DNA from: Clostridia bacterium
GTDB taxonomy: Bacteria; Bacillota_A; Clostridia; Christensenellales; Aristaeellaceae
Length of the DNA stretch: 8,425 nt
Assembly (NCBI GenBank): GCA_017648805.1
Contig: JAGCIC010000189.1
Coordinates: 1-8,425 of the forward strand
Direction: 5' to 3'
A model generated the notes under the pieces. The model ran no database searches. It saw nothing but the letters and a program-made list of their open reading frames with translations, and was not told the origin of the DNA. Shown piece after piece: positions 6,712 to 8,425 of this stretch; position 1 is the first letter of the stretch; each line of letters begins with the position of its first letter. The position numbers and the translations under genes were made by a program.

Positions 6712-7749
6712 TTATACTTCGTATGCGGAATATGTGTTCTCGAGCCTGCGCAGCAGCCTGTCGTCTCCCGCTGCCATAAGCGCGCCCCTGACCGCATCGT
6801 AACGGGGCTCGCCGCTTTGGTACACGTCCAGCTGCGTGTCGTTTTTGAGCCTGTCGGCAAGGCTGAACAGTTCGCTGCCGCCGCCTGTGAGACTAATGCC
6901 GTTTTTGAGTATGTCACCCGAGTATTCGACGGGGATATTGTACAGCGCGTCGGATATCAGGCCGGTAAGCTCCTCCAAAGGCCGCTCCAGCGCCTCGAAT
7001 ACGTCCATGGCGCTCACGTTGGCGCTCACGGGCCTGCCGGTGATCACGTTCCTGCCGTACAGGGTATGGGACGCGTCCGAGTCGGGCCGGGTGGCGCTGC
7101 CCAGCTGCTCTTTCAGCTCGCTTGCCACGTCACGGGACAACAGCAGGGAGTATTTCCTGCGCACATGGTCGACTATGACGCTGTCGAAGGCCGAGGAACC
7201 CGTCTTCATGTGGCGGGATAGGACCACGGCATAGGAGGATATCACGCTGACTTCGGTCACGCTGGCGCCTATTGACACCACAAGCTGGGCCTGGGGCCGG
7301 TCGATTTTGCGCTGCATGCACAGGGCGGCGGCCACGGGAGCCTTGATTATCACGGCTTTTTTTGCGCCGGCCAGAAGGGCGGTGTTGGCCAGAGCGGCGC
7401 GTTCGACCCTCGTTGCTCCTTCGGGGCAGGTGAGAGCCAGACGTGATTTTTCCAAAGATTTTCTGTGCCCCGCGCTCTTTTCAATGGCGCTGAGCAGCAG
7501 TATGGCGGCGAGCTCGCTGTCCGCCACCCCGCCGTAGGATATGGGGCTGACCACAAGCGTGTCCTGCCCGCTTCGGCCGCTCATGCGCGCGGCGTCGTCA
7601 CCGGCGGCGTAGACCTCCGAGCTTTTCAGGGCGTCCACCATCACAACGCTGCGGCACCTGGTGACGGGGGTTTTTTCGTCCGTCATCACATATGTGTACG
7701 CACTGCCGAGGTCGGCTGCGATAAGACTGCTAAAAGAGATGCCTGCCAT
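6712..7749 (-). CDS. mreB: Divergent MreB-like actin homologue with degenerate ATPase site
   Basis: Bacterial actin-fold protein in the mreB position, directly before mreC. MreB filaments normally guide wall synthesis along the cell side. The 345 residues match MreB length. Recognisable features are phosphate-1 loop ADLGSAYT (12-19), with Asp13 kept; ERAALANTALLAGAKKAVII (116-135), like the MreB EEAALQAGAKK segment; RRKYSLLL (197-204); GRNVITGRP (232-240), like MreB GRDLVTG; and adenosine motif LTGGGSE (287-293). Two key sites are altered. The phosphate-2 loop, normally DIGGGTTE, is SIGASVTE (159-166), and the Glu-Glu-Pro holding the catalytic Glu is Lys136-Ala137-Pro138. I infer weak or absent ATP hydrolysis. 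The start shares one base with the maf stop (TAATG), with GGAGG 4 nt upstream, so initiation is coupled. The frame is intact, which argues against a pseudogene. It could be a specialised paralogue, with a canonical mreB elsewhere. Confidence 0.82.
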   Translation of the reverse strand: MAGISFSSLIAADLGSAYTYVMTDEKTPVTRCRSVVMVDALKSSEVYAAGDDAARMSGRSGQDTLVVSPISYGGVADSELAAILLLSAIEKSAGHRKSLEKSRLALTCPEGATRVERAALANTALLAGAKKAVIIKAPVAAALCMQRKIDRPQAQLVVSIGASVTEVSVISSYAVVLSRHMKTGSSAFDSVIVDHVRRKYSLLLSRDVASELKEQLGSATRPDSDASHTLYGRNVITGRPVSANVSAMDVFEALERPLEELTGLISDALYNIPVEYSGDILKNGISLTGGGSELFSLADRLKNDTQLDVYQSGEPRYDAVRGALMAAGDDRLLRRLENTYSAYEV

Positions 7750-8330
7750 TAGTCCTCCAGTATTCCCATTTGACGGACTTCCCGCAAAAACAGTTCACTT
7801 GGGAAGCCCACTATATTGTCATATGATCCGTTTACTTCCGACACGAACCTGCCCGCGCCGCCCTGTATGGCGTACGCGCCCGCCTTGTCCATGGGCTCGC
7901 CGCTCAGGACATAAGCGCGGATCTCTTCCGTCGAAAGCCCCCTGAAACTGACAAAGGTCTCCTCGCGGGAGACGCGCGTTTCGCCAGTCACGGTGTCGAT
8001 CAGGCACAGCCCGCTGAGCACCCTGTGGGTATTCCCGGACAGGCGGGAAAGCATTTCTTCCGCCTGCGCCGTGCTTTCGGGTTTGCCGAAAACGTCGTTT
8101 TCCAGCGCGACCAGAGTGTCGCAGCCGATGACAAGGGAATCGTTCAGGTTCCCGGCCACGCTTTCCGCCTTGCGTTTGGCGAGGATCATAACGGTCTCGT
8201 CAGCGCGACCTGTGACGCCGCTTTCGTCGGCGTTTGAGGGGATTATGTCGAACGCGATGCCCAGCTTTTCCAGTATTTCCCGCCTGCGGGGAGAGGAAGA
8301 GGCCAGCACGACGCGTCTGTTAAACTTCAT
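7749..8330 (-). CDS. maf: Maf-family nucleoside triphosphate pyrophosphatase
   Basis: Cytoplasmic enzyme that hydrolyses dTTP/UTP or modified nucleotides to the monophosphate and pyrophosphate. It is a house-cleaning function often encoded next to mreBCD, and Maf overproduction blocks septum formation in Bacillus. The 193 residues are typical. Family motifs are ASSSPRRREIL (10-20), GCDTLV (69-74, with the catalytic-type Asp71), GKPES (82-86), SGEPMDKAGAYAIQG (143-157) and NGSYDNIVGFP (167-177). The frame extends upstream to an ATG at 8390, but that codon lies in the -35 box, upstream of the expected transcript start, so it cannot be used. MKFNRR at 8330 matches where Maf proteins begin. An ATG two codons earlier (8336) is an alternative, lying 4 nt after GGAG against 10 nt for 8330. 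It is the first gene of the operon and its stop overlaps the next start. Substrate class cannot be fixed from sequence alone. Confidence 0.95.
   Translation of the reverse strand: MKFNRRVVLASSSPRRREILEKLGIAFDIIPSNADESGVTGRADETVMILAKRKAESVAGNLNDSLVIGCDTLVALENDVFGKPESTAQAEEMLSRLSGNTHRVLSGLCLIDTVTGETRVSREETFVSFRGLSTEEIRAYVLSGEPMDKAGAYAIQGGAGRFVSEVNGSYDNIVGFPSELFLREVRQMGILED
7754..7758 (-). promoter_or_regulatory. Ribosome binding site of mreB-like gene (GGAGG), inside the end of maf
   Basis: GGAGG lies 4 nt before the ATG at 7749 and within the last maf codons. With the TAATG stop/start overlap it fixes this start and suggests translational coupling of maf and the mreB-like gene. Confidence 0.8.
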
Positions 8331-8340
8331 ATGCATTACA

Positions 8341-8344
8341 CTCC
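8341..8344 (-). promoter_or_regulatory. Ribosome binding site of maf (GGAG)
   Basis: GGAG on the minus strand lies 4 nt before the ATG at 8336 and 10 nt before the ATG at 8330. The two starts differ by only Met-His, and the spacing does not decide cleanly between them. It does exclude the far-upstream ATG at 8390. Confidence 0.65.
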
Positions 8345-8361
8345 ATACTACACTAACATAT

Positions 8362-8390
8362 ATTATACAGCAAAGCGCAGTTTCAATCAA
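8362..8390 (-). promoter_or_regulatory. Sigma-A-type promoter of the maf-mre operon
   Basis: Read on the minus strand, TTGATT (8385-8390) is followed by exactly 17 nt and a perfect TATAAT (8362-8367). Transcription should start near 8355, giving a leader of about 20-25 nt before the maf ATG. The upstream DNA is AT-rich, as an UP element would be. It is the only strong promoter I see before the eight-gene run. No operator was identified with confidence. Confidence 0.85.
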
Positions 8391-8425
8391 GCAAAATGTA
8401 TATGAATATAATGGAAAGCATTTGC
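8391..8425. other. AT-rich inverted repeat upstream of the operon promoter
   Basis: Arms GCAAAATG (8391-8398) and CATTTGC (8419-8425) pair with one bulged base around a 20-nt loop. The loop contains TATAT-GA-ATATA (8399-8410), itself a small inverted repeat. The element ends against the -35 box. It may be an operator, an UP element or chance in AT-rich DNA. The window ends here, so any larger structure or the end of an upstream gene cannot be seen. Confidence 0.3.

Noticed and set aside
6712..7749. Alternative idea that the MreB-like gene is a pseudogene, FtsA or DnaK
   Set aside because: The frame is intact with a strong ribosome binding site, and segments such as RRKYSLLL and GRNVITGRP are specific to MreB rather than FtsA or Hsp70.

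Overview
The window holds one co-directional gene cluster, entirely on the minus strand and read from right to left: maf, mreB-like, mreC, mreD, mrdA (class B PBP2), minD, rodA, then the 5' part of a MATE-family transporter cut off by the left window edge. Nearly every base is coding. The junctions are tight: 1-nt overlap, 19-nt gap, 4-nt gap, 15-nt gap, 12-nt gap, 17-nt overlap, 0-nt gap. I see no internal terminator, mobile element, tRNA, rRNA or CRISPR.

The order maf / mreBCD / PBP / min / rodA is the known layout of the rod-shape (elongasome) locus in Firmicutes. The mid-range to high GC by eye, the strong Shine-Dalgarno sites and the Pro/Thr tail on MreC fit an uncultured, rod-shaped member of the Clostridia; I cannot name the species. 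A single strong sigma-A-type promoter (TTGATT, 17 nt, TATAAT) lies about 30 nt upstream of maf at the right end and probably drives the whole operon.

The parts fit one job, lateral cell-wall growth. MreB, MreC and MreD form the membrane-associated scaffold, RodA polymerises glycan from lipid II, and PBP2 cross-links it. Maf is a nucleotide pyrophosphatase usually tied to this locus, MinD is a membrane-binding ATPase for spatial regulation, and the MATE protein is an added multi-pass transporter.

The most interesting points are departures from the standard locus. The MreB-like protein keeps the actin fold motifs but has lost both residues expected to carry ATP hydrolysis (DIGGG reads SIGAS, and the Glu of EEP is Ala). 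MinD has no MinC or MinE beside it and its usual RDxDR partner-binding motif reads RGGER. RodA lacks the usual RW motif before QPSE and carries a small insertion there. PBP2 is unusually long. The MreC tail is encoded by two canonical G-quadruplex-forming tracts. A MATE transporter starts exactly at the rodA stop. Together these suggest a lineage whose elongasome and Min systems have been reworked.
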